Source of the DNA: JBNKVT01 sp050299335
GTDB lineage: Bacteria; Pseudomonadota; Alphaproteobacteria; Rhodobacterales; Rhodobacteraceae
Assembly (NCBI GenBank): GCA_050299335.1
Contig: JBNKVT010000036.1
Coordinates: 1 to 26,453 of the forward strand
DNA: 26,453 bases
Reading direction: 5' to 3'
Part shown: positions 14,517 to 21,922 of the stretch, piece by piece
Layout: the number at the start of each line of letters is the position of its first letter
Numbering within the stretch: position 1 is the stretch's first letter
Made by a program: the position numbers and the translations under genes
Notes under the pieces: model-generated
Seen by the model: only the letters and a program-made list of their open reading frames with translations
What the model was told of the DNA's origin: nothing
Databases searched by the model: none

Positions 14517-16205
14517 ATGACCGAAAAGAGTCTTCCCCTCACCGATGCGCAGCTCTGTGCCGCACCCTTTCACCTCGACCGGGAAGCTCTGGATTGGGTC
14601 AAGGCCCTGTTCGCCAGGCTGGGACAGGACGCCAAGATCGCCCAACTCGTCCTGCCGATGTGCCGCGACCTCTCCGACGAGAGCATCGACTCGATGGCCG
14701 CGCAGGGTATCGGCGGCGTACACCGCTTTCCCAGCTATTCCGAAGAAGACCTGCGCCGCTCGGCCCAAAGGCTGATGCAAGCCTGCGCCGTGCCGCCGCT
14801 GCTGACTGCCGATATCGAGATGTCGGAAAAGGCCAGCGTCAAGGCCGGCACCACCTTTCCCAACCAGATGGCCGTTGCCGCGACGGGTGACCCGGAAAAT
14901 GCGCGGCGGATGGGCACAATCGCCGCGCGCGAGGCCGGCTATCTCGGCTTTGGCGTCAGCTGGACGCCCGTGGCCGACCTCGCGTTGAATTTCCGCTCCA
15001 ACGCGGTGAACACCCGCGCCTTTTCCGACAAGGTCGACCAGACGCTTTCGATGGTCTGCTCCTATATCGACGGGATGCAGGACAACGGCCTCGTCGCCTG
15101 CGTCAAGCATTTCCCGGGCGAAGGTCTGGACGAGCGCGACCAGCATTACGTCACCACCCATAACACCATGACGATGGACGCCTGGCACGCCAGCTTCGGC
15201 AGGATCTATGCCGCGGCGATTGCGCGGGATGTCCGCCTTGTCATGGCCGGTCACGTCACTCTTCCGGCCCACTCCCCGGCCCCGGGTGGCGCGGCGTTGG
15301 GCGAGGCCCCACTCCCTGCCTCGCTCAACGCAAATCTGCTTCAGGGGCTGCTGCGCGGCGAACTGGGCTACAATGGCGTGATCGTCTCGGATGCGACCGG
15401 AATGGCCGGGTTCACCTCCTGCGGCGCGCGCGAGGACATCGTTCCGCTCTGCATCGAAAGCGGTTGTGATATCCTTTTGTTCCCGCGCGATGCCGAAGAA
15501 GACATGCAGTTTCTCCGCAAGGGCCTGGCCAGCGGTGCGCTGTCGGAAACCCGTCTGGACGAAGCGGTTCTGCGTATCTTGGCGCTCAAGGCCTCGATGG
15601 GACTTCATCTGGGCCGGCCAGCCGTGTCCGACGAAAGCCGACGTGGCGCTCTACTCGGCTCCGAGGAACATCATTCGTGGTCGAAAGACGTCTCCGAAGG
15701 CTGTGTGACTCTCGTCAGAGATACACAGCGCCTACTGCCGATCTCGCCTGAACGGCACCGCCGTATCCTTCTGGCCGAGTTGCGCGACCGGCGCAGCCCT
15801 TCGGCCCCCCTGCCGAACCTGGAGATCCCCGCCATGCTGGAAGCGCTCGGCTTTGAGATCACCCGCGTGATTCCGGGGGAGCCGATCGACCCCACCGGGC
15901 AGGACATCGGCCTCTACCTGATGGCCGAAGAGGGCTTGTCGGGCAAAGAGCACCTCGGTCCGCAATGGGAGCGCTTGCACGGCGCATTTCCCCTGACGAT
16001 GCAGCGCATGTGGCAACACCTGCCGACGCTCTACGTCTCGCTCGGCTCGCCCTTCCTGACGTTTCACATGCCTGATTGCCCAACCTTTGTGAACGCCTAT
16101 AGCGCTGTGCGTCCGGTGCAGCAGGCGGTGGTCGATGCGCTGAATGGCGTCATCCCATTCGCCGGGCGGAGCCCGGTCGCCCTGCCCTGGGGCCTGCCGG
16201 GCTGA
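14517..16205 (+). CDS. Glycoside hydrolase family 3 protein (beta-N-acetylhexosaminidase/NagZ-like)
   Basis: A 562-residue glycosidase-type protein. The N-terminal TIM barrel (about 30-355) carries QLVLPMCRDLS, GIGGVHRFPSYSEEDL, LLTADIEMSEKASVKAGTTF, VACVKHFPGEGLDERDQHYV with Lys197-His198 and the Asp208-x-His210 pair that serves as general acid in NagZ-type enzymes, and GVIVSDATGM with Asp292 at the nucleophile position. A second alpha/beta domain (about 375-562) follows, longer than in compact NagZ and like two-domain family members such as Bacillus NagZ. No signal peptide is visible, so it is probably cytosolic and acts on imported N-acetylglucosaminides or similar; this is inference. The ribosome site is poor. 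It is divergent from the CoA-transferase and precedes a Bug receptor gene. Confidence 0.88.
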   Translation: MTEKSLPLTDAQLCAAPFHLDREALDWVKALFARLGQDAKIAQLVLPMCRDLSDESIDSMAAQGIGGVHRFPSYSEEDLRRSAQRLMQACAVPPLLTADIEMSEKASVKAGTTFPNQMAVAATGDPENARRMGTIAAREAGYLGFGVSWTPVADLALNFRSNAVNTRAFSDKVDQTLSMVCSYIDGMQDNGLVACVKHFPGEGLDERDQHYVTTHNTMTMDAWHASFGRIYAAAIARDVRLVMAGHVTLPAHSPAPGGAALGEAPLPASLNANLLQGLLRGELGYNGVIVSDATGMAGFTSCGAREDIVPLCIESGCDILLFPRDAEEDMQFLRKGLASGALSETRLDEAVLRILALKASMGLHLGRPAVSDESRRGALLGSEEHHSWSKDVSEGCVTLVRDTQRLLPISPERHRRILLAELRDRRSPSAPLPNLEIPAMLEALGFEITRVIPGEPIDPTGQDIGLYLMAEEGLSGKEHLGPQWERLHGAFPLTMQRMWQHLPTLYVSLGSPFLTFHMPDCPTFVNAYSAVRPVQQAVVDALNGVIPFAGRSPVALPWGLPG

Positions 16206-16309
16206 GTGCCCCCCTTGGTTCCGTTTCCCGACCGCGTGACACCGGCCGGATCAACCGTCGCATCGTCTGCGGCACAGCACACAAAGACCCGAAGAGGAGG
16301 AGAGACCAC

Positions 16310-17293
16310 ATGAAATTGCTATCCAAGACCCTTGCATCGCTGATGGCCGCAGCCACGCTCGCGGCAACCACCCCCGCCCCGGCCCTCGCCGAAGAGGCCT
16401 GGCCCGCCGGCCCGCTCGAAGTGATCATGCACACCAAGCCGGGCGGCACCTCGGATATCTTCATTCGCACCCTGGCCAAGTCGCTCAAGCCCGCAATCGG
16501 GCAAGACGTGATCGTCATCAACGCCCCCGGTGGCGGCGGCGCGAACCAGATGAGCCGGATCATCGCCGCCAAGCCCGACGGGCTGACGCTGGGGGTGAAC
16601 ACGCTGACCCATTTCACCGGCATGCAGACCAACCTCAAGGGCACCTTCGCGCCTGAGAAGTTCTCCTGGATCGCCTCCGTGCAGGAAGACCCGATCCTGT
16701 TCTTCGTGCGCGAAGACAGCCCCTATCAGAGCTTTGCCGACGTGATCGCCGCCGCCAAGGAAAATCCTGAAAGCATCAACATCGGCGGCTTCGGCCCGGT
16801 TGGCTCGATGCAGCATATCGGCATGTCCATGCTGGAGAATGCCACCGGCACCAAGTTCAACTGGATCGGTTATCCCTCGACACCGGACATCCTGGCCGCC
16901 CTGCTGGGCGGGCATGTGGATATCGGCGTATCAAACCTTGGCCCGACCGCCGAGTATTTCGAATCCGGCCGCATCCGGGGGCTGGGAGTGTTGGCCGACG
17001 AGCGCCTGGAAGGGGAGCTTGATCTGCCCACCTTTGTCGAACAGGGCGTGGATGTGGACTCTAGCTGGATCCAGGTGCGCGGCGTCTTCGGACCCGCAGG
17101 CATGCCGATGGAGCTTCAGCAGAAGGTGGCCGATGCATTCCACGAAGCGATGCGGGCCGAGTCCTATCAGGAGTATGCCCGCAGCACCGGGGTGACCGAT
17201 TCCTGGATGGGACCGGAGGAATATGCCGATTTCGTCTCCAAGATCACCGATGTCGCAGTCGAGCAGCTCACCGCTGCCGGAGTCTTGCAGTAA
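16310..17293 (+). CDS. Bug/TctC family receptor (second copy)
   Basis: A 327-residue periplasmic solute-binding protein. GAGGAGGAGAG precedes the ATG. The signal peptide MKLLSKTLASLMAAATLAAT ends at ALA near residue 27, followed by WPAGPLEVIMHTKPGGTSDI. Family motifs seen: VIVINAPGGGGANQM, AAKPDGLTLGVNTLTHFTGM, EDSPYQSFADVIAAAKE, LLGGHVDIGVSNLGPTAEY and GVFGPAGMPMELQQKV. It is clearly paralogous to the receptor at 5960, with shared stretches such as PDG-TLGVNTLT-FT-M and DSPYQ-F-D. No TctA/TctB gene is present. It follows the GH3 gene by 104 bases and may be cotranscribed with it. A hairpin terminator follows. Confidence 0.94.
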   Translation: MKLLSKTLASLMAAATLAATTPAPALAEEAWPAGPLEVIMHTKPGGTSDIFIRTLAKSLKPAIGQDVIVINAPGGGGANQMSRIIAAKPDGLTLGVNTLTHFTGMQTNLKGTFAPEKFSWIASVQEDPILFFVREDSPYQSFADVIAAAKENPESINIGGFGPVGSMQHIGMSMLENATGTKFNWIGYPSTPDILAALLGGHVDIGVSNLGPTAEYFESGRIRGLGVLADERLEGELDLPTFVEQGVDVDSSWIQVRGVFGPAGMPMELQQKVADAFHEAMRAESYQEYARSTGVTDSWMGPEEYADFVSKITDVAVEQLTAAGVLQ

Positions 17294-17330
17294 CCGGGTC
17301 CACATCCCCCCTCAAGGGAACCGAACCCAG

Positions 17331-17363
17331 ACAGGGCATGCCTCGGCGTGCCCTGTTCTGTTT
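17331..17363 (+). terminator. Stem-loop terminator after the second Bug receptor
   Basis: ACAGGGCA (17331-17338) pairs with TGCCCTGT (17349-17356). The stem extends inward through a T-G wobble and two more pairs to a CTCG tetraloop. A short T-rich tail (TCTGTTT) follows, so termination may be partial. Confidence 0.7.
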
Positions 17364-17478
17364 CAGCTCGGCGCGGTCAGCGAGCGCACGGCGGCAATGG
17401 GCGCGCCATCGTCCCAGGTCATGACAAGCCTCGGCCCCACGTCGAACACATGTACCCTCTCGCCTTGGTCGATATTGC
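17363..17478 (-). pseudogene. Unassigned C-terminal reading-frame fragment downstream of the acetyltransferase remnant
   Basis: On the minus strand a short open frame with coding-like composition ends at a TGA (17365-17363) and reads VHVFDVGPRLVMTWDDGAP followed by IAAVRSLTAPS. It has no start of its own and begins where the acetyltransferase fragment stops, in another frame. It looks like the tail of a protein joined here by deletion. I do not recognise the family, and it may be chance. Confidence 0.3.
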
Positions 17479-17703
17479 TCAGATGCCCACCACATGATCG
17501 GCCTCACGGGCATAGGTCGAAAGCGCTGCGAGATGGGTGGCCACGAGGTCGATCTCGTCGCGGTCATGTGCTTCGAAAATATCCTGCTTCACAACTAAGG
17601 CCCGGCGTCGCAAGCTTTCCGCCCCGCCCGCCCCGAAGGGTTTGGAAGCCGCGCAAATGGAATTGGCGGGACATTGGAACTGCCCGTGCTCAAGCACGAT
17701 CAT
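17479..17703 (-). pseudogene. Truncated Nit1C-cluster N-acetyltransferase (MSMEG_0567/Sll0786-like)
   Basis: A 74-residue fragment matching the N-terminal part of the GNAT-type acetyltransferase of Nit1C clusters: AESLRRRALVVKQDIFEAHD, RDEIDLVATHL, LSTYAREADHVVG. In the family the sequence continues GTVRIHE and on into the acetyl-CoA binding core. Here it stops at once (HVVGI then TGA), so most of the protein is missing. Its ATG still overlaps the stop of the radical SAM remnant as ATGA, the original coupled arrangement. The truncation, together with damage to all three upstream genes, marks it as a remnant. The next cluster genes (AIR-synthase-like, flavoprotein) are absent. Assignment is from memory of the family pattern. 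Confidence 0.75.
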
Positions 17704-18588
17704 GCCTGCACCTTCAGCTTTTCATAGGTGGAGAGCGCCAAACAGGCGCCGCACTTGCCGCAGCCCGCCTTGATGTCTTCTGAGCGGATGCCGGCCCGCA
17801 CGATGATCTCGCCCAAGGGGCGCAGGTTTGAGGCCATGAACTCCAGCTTCGGCGCGGGGTGGCTTTCCAGCGGCGTGCCCGAAATCGGCACGAAGGGCAC
17901 GACAAAGGGATAAACCCCCATGTCGCAAAGCTTTTGCCCCATCTCCAGGATCGCCTCGCGCGTGTCGCCCAGACCGACGAGGGTATAGATCGACACCTGC
18001 GCACGGCCGAAGACCTTCACCGCCGCCTCGAAGCTGGACATGTATTTCTCCAGCGGCACTGTCGCCTTGCCGGGCATGATGCGCGCGCACCTCGGGCATA
18101 ACGGCCTCCAGATGCATGCCGAGCGCGTCGATGCCTGGACCCTTTATCCGCTGGTGCCAGATATCGTCCTCCGGCGGCTCGCACTGGCCCTGAGGCGGCA
18201 AGTCTTCTTGCGGCTCTCGTAGCGGGTGCAGGTCTGCAACACCGTCGTCGCCAGTACGTCGCGCGAATGCAGCGTGGCGATGTGGCTGTAAGGGATGCCC
18301 ACTGCGGTCGCCGGATCATAGAACTGGGGCCGGTTGGGAAAGCGCACCCTCGCGATTTCCACGCCATCGCGGGTCACCCGCGCCTGCCCGCCGGCATCCG
18401 GCTGCTCCACCAGGAAGGGCGAAGAGAAGGCGGGCGCAGTACGGACGGGCACCATCACTGTGGTCTCGCCGATGGTCACCGCCTTGTGGTCCGACGGCCC
18501 GGCCCCGCCGCGCCTCATGGCCTGCGCGTGGATCGACCAGCCGCATTCCGTGGGATTGCAGATCGTCGATCAGGTCGGCGTCAGACAT
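17700..18588 (-). pseudogene. Broken radical SAM protein of the Nit1C cluster (MSMEG_0568/Sll0785 family)
   Basis: Four pieces in changing frames reconstruct most of a radical SAM protein. The start MSDADLIDDLQSHGMRLVDP (ATG at 18588) is followed by a frameshift near 18520-18530. Then come MRRGGAGPSDHKAVTIGETT, FYDPATAVGIPYSHIATLHS and TCTRYESRKKTC. At about 18190-18200 the sequence jumps to LPPQGQCEPPEDDIW, so a deletion of several tens of residues has removed the remaining Fe-S cysteines expected after KTC (family FCAIGQ region) and part of the barrel. A further one-base frameshift near 18078-18090 leads into MPGKATVPLEKYMSSFEAAV and the intact C-terminus with CGKCGACLALSTYEKL. With three lesions it cannot make an active enzyme. 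Confidence 0.88.
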
Positions 18589-19157
18589 GGGCGCGCTCCT
18601 TTTCGTCGAGGTCCGAATGCGCGGCGTGGATCGCCTCGTGCTGGGTCACCAGCGCATAGCGAGCGGGCGGGTTGCAATGCTCCCAGCAGGCCAGCGCGCC
18701 GACGCGGCCAACCTTGGACTCCACTACCTTCGGCCCGGCGCCATCGCCCTGCCCCCAGACCATGCGTTCATGGTAGGTGGGCGTGATCTTGCGCCGCTTC
18801 AGGGGCGTCGAAGATGAGCTGGGTGCTGTAGAGCGAGCCGTGGCCGCGCTCATTCACACCCACAACAACGACAACACCGCGTTTGCGCGCGGCATCTGCC
18901 ACGGCCTGCGTTTCCGGCGAGGGAACGACAACCGCCTCTATATAAAGCTCCAGATGCGCCGCCCCTTGCTGGACTGGCGGCTGCACAAAGGAAAAATACG
19001 GACAATGGGGCGCGAACGTCTCGGGGAAGACAATGAATTGCGCACTTTTGTCGGCCGCTTCGGCGATGGCGTTCAGCACCAGGTCAATGGTGCCCGCACG
19101 CCCCGTCAGGTCAGGGGCAATCTGTACCATCGCCGCGCGAACGATATCGGTTCTCAT
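18581..19157 (-). pseudogene. Broken Nit6803-type nitrilase of the Nit1C cluster
   Basis: The intact 5' end has an ATG at 19157 with GGGGAAAGAG upstream and reads MRTDIVRAAMVQIAPDL, then IVFPETFAPHCPYFSFVQPP with catalytic Glu46. After TQLIFDA a short deletion (near 18812) shifts the frame. The next frame resumes LKRRKITPTYHERMVWGQGD, carrying the catalytic Lys, and GRVGALACWEHCNPPARYAL, carrying the catalytic Cys. After QHEAIHA the family sequence ends: the frame reaches a stop at 18581 inside the start of the radical SAM gene, so roughly the last 40 percent of the roughly 340-residue enzyme is deleted. Intact homologues hydrolyse nitriles and belong to clusters linked to cyanide or nitrile assimilation and nitrogen starvation. 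Confidence 0.9.
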
Positions 19158-19225
19158 GGTCTCTTTCCCCTTTTTGTAGACGAACGTGCGTAGGGAGCCG
19201 GGCCGGCGTCGCGGCTCCAACCGCC

Positions 19226-19735
19226 TCACACCAACTGGGTGCCAAGGGTGAAGGCATCGTCTTTGCGGTGCAGAAGGATGCAGTCGAGCACGTCCTGCGG
19301 CGCGATCGGCACGATCCCCGGCAGCAGCACCGGCTTGCCATGGCCGTGAAGCGCCTACAGGCCGAAACGGCAGCAATGGACCTTGCCGCCCTCGCCCATG
19401 AACCTTTTGAGCTTGGCGGCAAAGTTGTGGTGGCCCGGGAAGGCTTCGTCACCGAGCGTGGGAAAACCGCGCTGGATGCCCGGGGGCACGCCGGGGCCTT
19501 AGAGCAGGATCGAGGTCTCGAATCCTATTCGCTGCAAGCGGATTGCCTGCAAAATGTCGACCAGACCGATGGATCCCCTCAAACACCGCTGTATGGAAGG
19601 TCAAAAGCGCCTTCTCGCCTTCATCGGCCGTGACATCCTCAAAGACCTTTTCTTCGTAATCCACGAAGAAATAGCGGTCGTTATGGGCTTCTTCGGTACT
19701 GCGGCTGAGTTTCAACCGCGCCGGAACCGCGTAAC
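19226..19735 (-). pseudogene. Broken MSMEG_0572/Sll0783-like nitrogen-starvation protein
   Basis: The first piece reads VPARLKLSRSTEEAHNDRYF, FVDYEEKVFEDV and DEGEKALLTFHTAVFEG, matching the family. An extra base in the run at 19575-19578 shifts the frame. The second frame continues SIGLVDILQAIRLQRIGFET, then a TAA (19501-19499) where Tyr is expected, GPGVPPGIQRGFPTLGDEAF, GHHNFAAKLKRFMGEGGKVH, a TAG (19357-19355) where Gln is expected, and HGHGKPVLLPGIVPIAPQDV up to the natural end at 19226. No convincing start codon or family N-terminus is seen upstream of 19735. One frameshift and two nonsense mutations make this a clear pseudogene. It is the first gene of the Nit1C-type order; in Synechocystis, sll0783 is tied to polyhydroxybutyrate formation under nitrogen starvation. 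Confidence 0.87.
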
Positions 19736-19829
19736 GCCCGGCACCGTGAAAAAGCGACGCAGAACTCCATACAATGAGCTTCAATCTCCACGAATCATTG
19801 GCTATCAACGCATGACAACGGAGAACCGC

Positions 19830-21200
19830 ATGATCGACTGGACGCCACGGACCGAGAGCGACGGAAAGCCACGGTATATCGCCATTGCCGACGCTATCGA
19901 GCAAGACATCCGCGAAGGCCTGCTCTCACCCGGCACCCGCCTGCCGCCGCAGCGGCATCTGGCCAAACGGATGGGCATCGACTTCACCACCGTGTCCCGG
20001 GGCTACAGCGAGGCGCAGACGCGCGGCCTTGTCACCAGCCATGTCGGGCGCGGCACCTTCATCTCGCAACCGGTAGAAACGGCCACCGGCCCCGACCCGC
20101 TGCGCCAGACGGATGAAGATCTTTCGATGAACCTGCCGCCCGAGCCCACCGACCCGGCGCTGATCGCCAATATGCGTGCCGGGCTGGACTATGTGTCGGC
20201 CAATCTCGTGCAGCTCCTGCGCTATCAATCCTCGACCGGCTCCGACAAGGACAAGGCGGCCGCCTCGACCTGGCTCAGCCTGCGCGGCATGATCCCGGAG
20301 AGCGCGCGCCTTGTCATCTCGCCGGGCGCGCATAGCACCATCTGCGCGATCCTGACGATTCTCACCGAGCCGGGCGACACGGTGCTCTGCGAGCAGATCA
20401 CCTATCCGGGCTTTCGCAACATCGCCTGCCGGCGCGGCCTCAAACTCGTCGGTGTCGAGATGGACCAGGACGGCATCCTGCCGGACGCGCTGGAAACGGC
20501 CATCCGGAACCACGGCCCCAAGGTCCTCTACCTGAACCCCACGCTCCAGAACCCGACCACCCTGACCATCCCGACAGAGCGGCGTCTGGCCATCTCCGAA
20601 GTGCTGAGCAAGCACGGGTTGCCACTGATCGAAGACGACGCCTATGGCTTCATTCCGGCCAAGGCCCCCGCCCCGATCGCCGTCTCGGCGCCCGATCTCA
20701 CCTGGCACATTGGCGGCCTCGCCAAATGCATCGGCGCTGGCCTGCGCCTTGCCTTCACCGTCGCGCCGACCGGGCGGCTGGCCTATTCGCTGGGTCAGGC
20801 GCTCAAGGTGCAGGCGGTCATGGCCTCGCCGATCACCACCGCCCTGGCGACGCAATGGATAGAGGATGGCACCGCCGACCAGATCCGCCGATTCATCCGC
20901 TCCGAAACCTCCGCGCGCCAGGCGATTGCTGCCGAGGTGCTCGATGGCTTCACATTCCGGGGCGCCGAGAATGCCTTCAACATCTGGCTGACCTTGCCCG
21001 AGGGCATGGGGCGAGCCGATATCGTCGCCCGCATGGCTGGGCGCCCGCTCGGTATCATGCCATCGGACGCCTTTAGCGTCGGCATCACGCCTGGCGAAGT
21101 GGTTCGCCTCTGCCTTGGCGGATCGCTATCGCGCGAGACGCTGCGGGCGAATCTCAACTTCCTGGTCAACAGCCTTCAGCACAGTGGGTTTCCTGGCTGA
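19830..21200 (+). CDS. MocR-type GntR-family regulator with aminotransferase-like domain
   Basis: A 456-residue transcription factor. The ATG at 19830 is chosen because GGAGA sits 5 bases upstream; an in-frame ATG at 19812 has no such site. The N-terminal winged helix (about 13-80) reads YIAIADAIEQDIREGLLSPG, RLPPQRHLAKRMGIDFTTVS and GLVTSHVGRGTFIS. The C-terminal fold-type I PLP-dependent domain has VISPGAHSTICAIL, YLNPTLQNPTT, IEDDAYGF (267-274) and HIGGLAKCIGAGLRLAF with Lys299 as the likely PLP lysine. MocR regulators respond to amino acid- or vitamin B6-related ligands. It is divergent from the decayed Nit1C cluster and intact. Its 3' end overlaps the convergent DUF983 gene by 35 bases. 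The target genes are unknown. Confidence 0.93.
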   Translation: MIDWTPRTESDGKPRYIAIADAIEQDIREGLLSPGTRLPPQRHLAKRMGIDFTTVSRGYSEAQTRGLVTSHVGRGTFISQPVETATGPDPLRQTDEDLSMNLPPEPTDPALIANMRAGLDYVSANLVQLLRYQSSTGSDKDKAAASTWLSLRGMIPESARLVISPGAHSTICAILTILTEPGDTVLCEQITYPGFRNIACRRGLKLVGVEMDQDGILPDALETAIRNHGPKVLYLNPTLQNPTTLTIPTERRLAISEVLSKHGLPLIEDDAYGFIPAKAPAPIAVSAPDLTWHIGGLAKCIGAGLRLAFTVAPTGRLAYSLGQALKVQAVMASPITTALATQWIEDGTADQIRRFIRSETSARQAIAAEVLDGFTFRGAENAFNIWLTLPEGMGRADIVARMAGRPLGIMPSDAFSVGITPGEVVRLCLGGSLSRETLRANLNFLVNSLQHSGFPG

Positions 21201-21600
21201 CGGCGGCGCTTTTCACCAGCCCGAAGCCGTGCATCCCTTTGGCCCACTGAAACGCCACGAACATCGCCTTGACCGGCGGCAGCATCACAAGCGACAGGGT
21301 GACTGCGAACACCGATAGCAAACATGCCAGCAAAAGCGGATTGTCGCGGAAAGCCTCGAAGGCCACCGGGAGCGAAAAGCCCACGACGTGTCCGACAAGC
21401 AGGATCACGACATAGGCCGGGCCGTCATCCGAACGTTGCGGGGTAAAATCAAGGCCGCAGACGTCACACTCGGAGCGCACCTTAAGGTAGCCCCCGAACA
21501 CTTTACCTTCGCCGCAGCACGGGCACTTGCAGCGAAGCCCGCGCTTCAGCGCGGCGCGCAAGTCATGGGGCGCGTTCGTTTCGATTTCAGGGCCGGACAT
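21166..21600 (-). CDS. DUF983 family membrane protein
   Basis: A 144-residue protein of unknown function in the DUF983 family, common in alphaproteobacteria. The N-terminal part has a zinc-ribbon-like pair of motifs, CPCCGEG (about residues 26-32) and CDVCGLDF (about 45-52). Two hydrophobic segments follow: AYVVILLVGHVVGFSLPVAF and LLLACLLSVFAVTLSLVML. The end WAKGMHGFG is also typical. AAGGAG lies 8 bases before the ATG. The last 35 bases overlap the end of the convergent MocR gene. It is divergent from a LysR regulator across a 322-base AT-rich region. No function is claimed. Confidence 0.9.
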   Translation of the reverse strand: MSGPEIETNAPHDLRAALKRGLRCKCPCCGEGKVFGGYLKVRSECDVCGLDFTPQRSDDGPAYVVILLVGHVVGFSLPVAFEAFRDNPLLLACLLSVFAVTLSLVMLPPVKAMFVAFQWAKGMHGFGLVKSAAVSQETHCAEGC

Positions 21601-21922
21601 CGAGACATCTCCTTAGTCAGGTGCGGAGAAGGCATTCGCCTCGCACCATTCTCACTACAATATTGCATACATTACATACATTGTATTCACGATGTGTCAT
21701 TTTGCCTCTCTACCGTGCAAGACACGAATACATCGCATTGCAGCAAATCTATCCCGCTGATTCTGCCAATCGATACATTCAAGCTTGCCTGACATTGACC
21801 GAATCCATGTTCCTCGCAATACTGAGTAAGGGACCAAACTGAATGCCTTGTATGCCGATTGGCTGTTTTCTACGCGCAAACAATCTTGCTCTTACTTATC
21901 GCGAAACGAATGGGATGTCGGA
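21601..21922. promoter_or_regulatory. AT-rich divergent intergenic region between DUF983 and LysR genes
   Basis: This 322-base region shows no supportable gene. It is distinctly AT-richer than its surroundings, especially 21650-21790. It contains an 11-base symmetric element ATACATTGTAT at 21676-21686, preceded by repeated ACAT words (CATACATTACATACATT). This would suit promoters for the DUF983 gene and for the LysR gene, possibly with an autoregulatory LysR site. No confident -35/-10 boxes were chosen. Confidence 0.5.

Noticed and set aside
19554..19829. Extended start for the MocR regulator about 270 bases upstream
   Set aside because: The extra residues are antisense to the Sll0783-like remnant and carry no domain; GGAGA before 19830 marks the better start.
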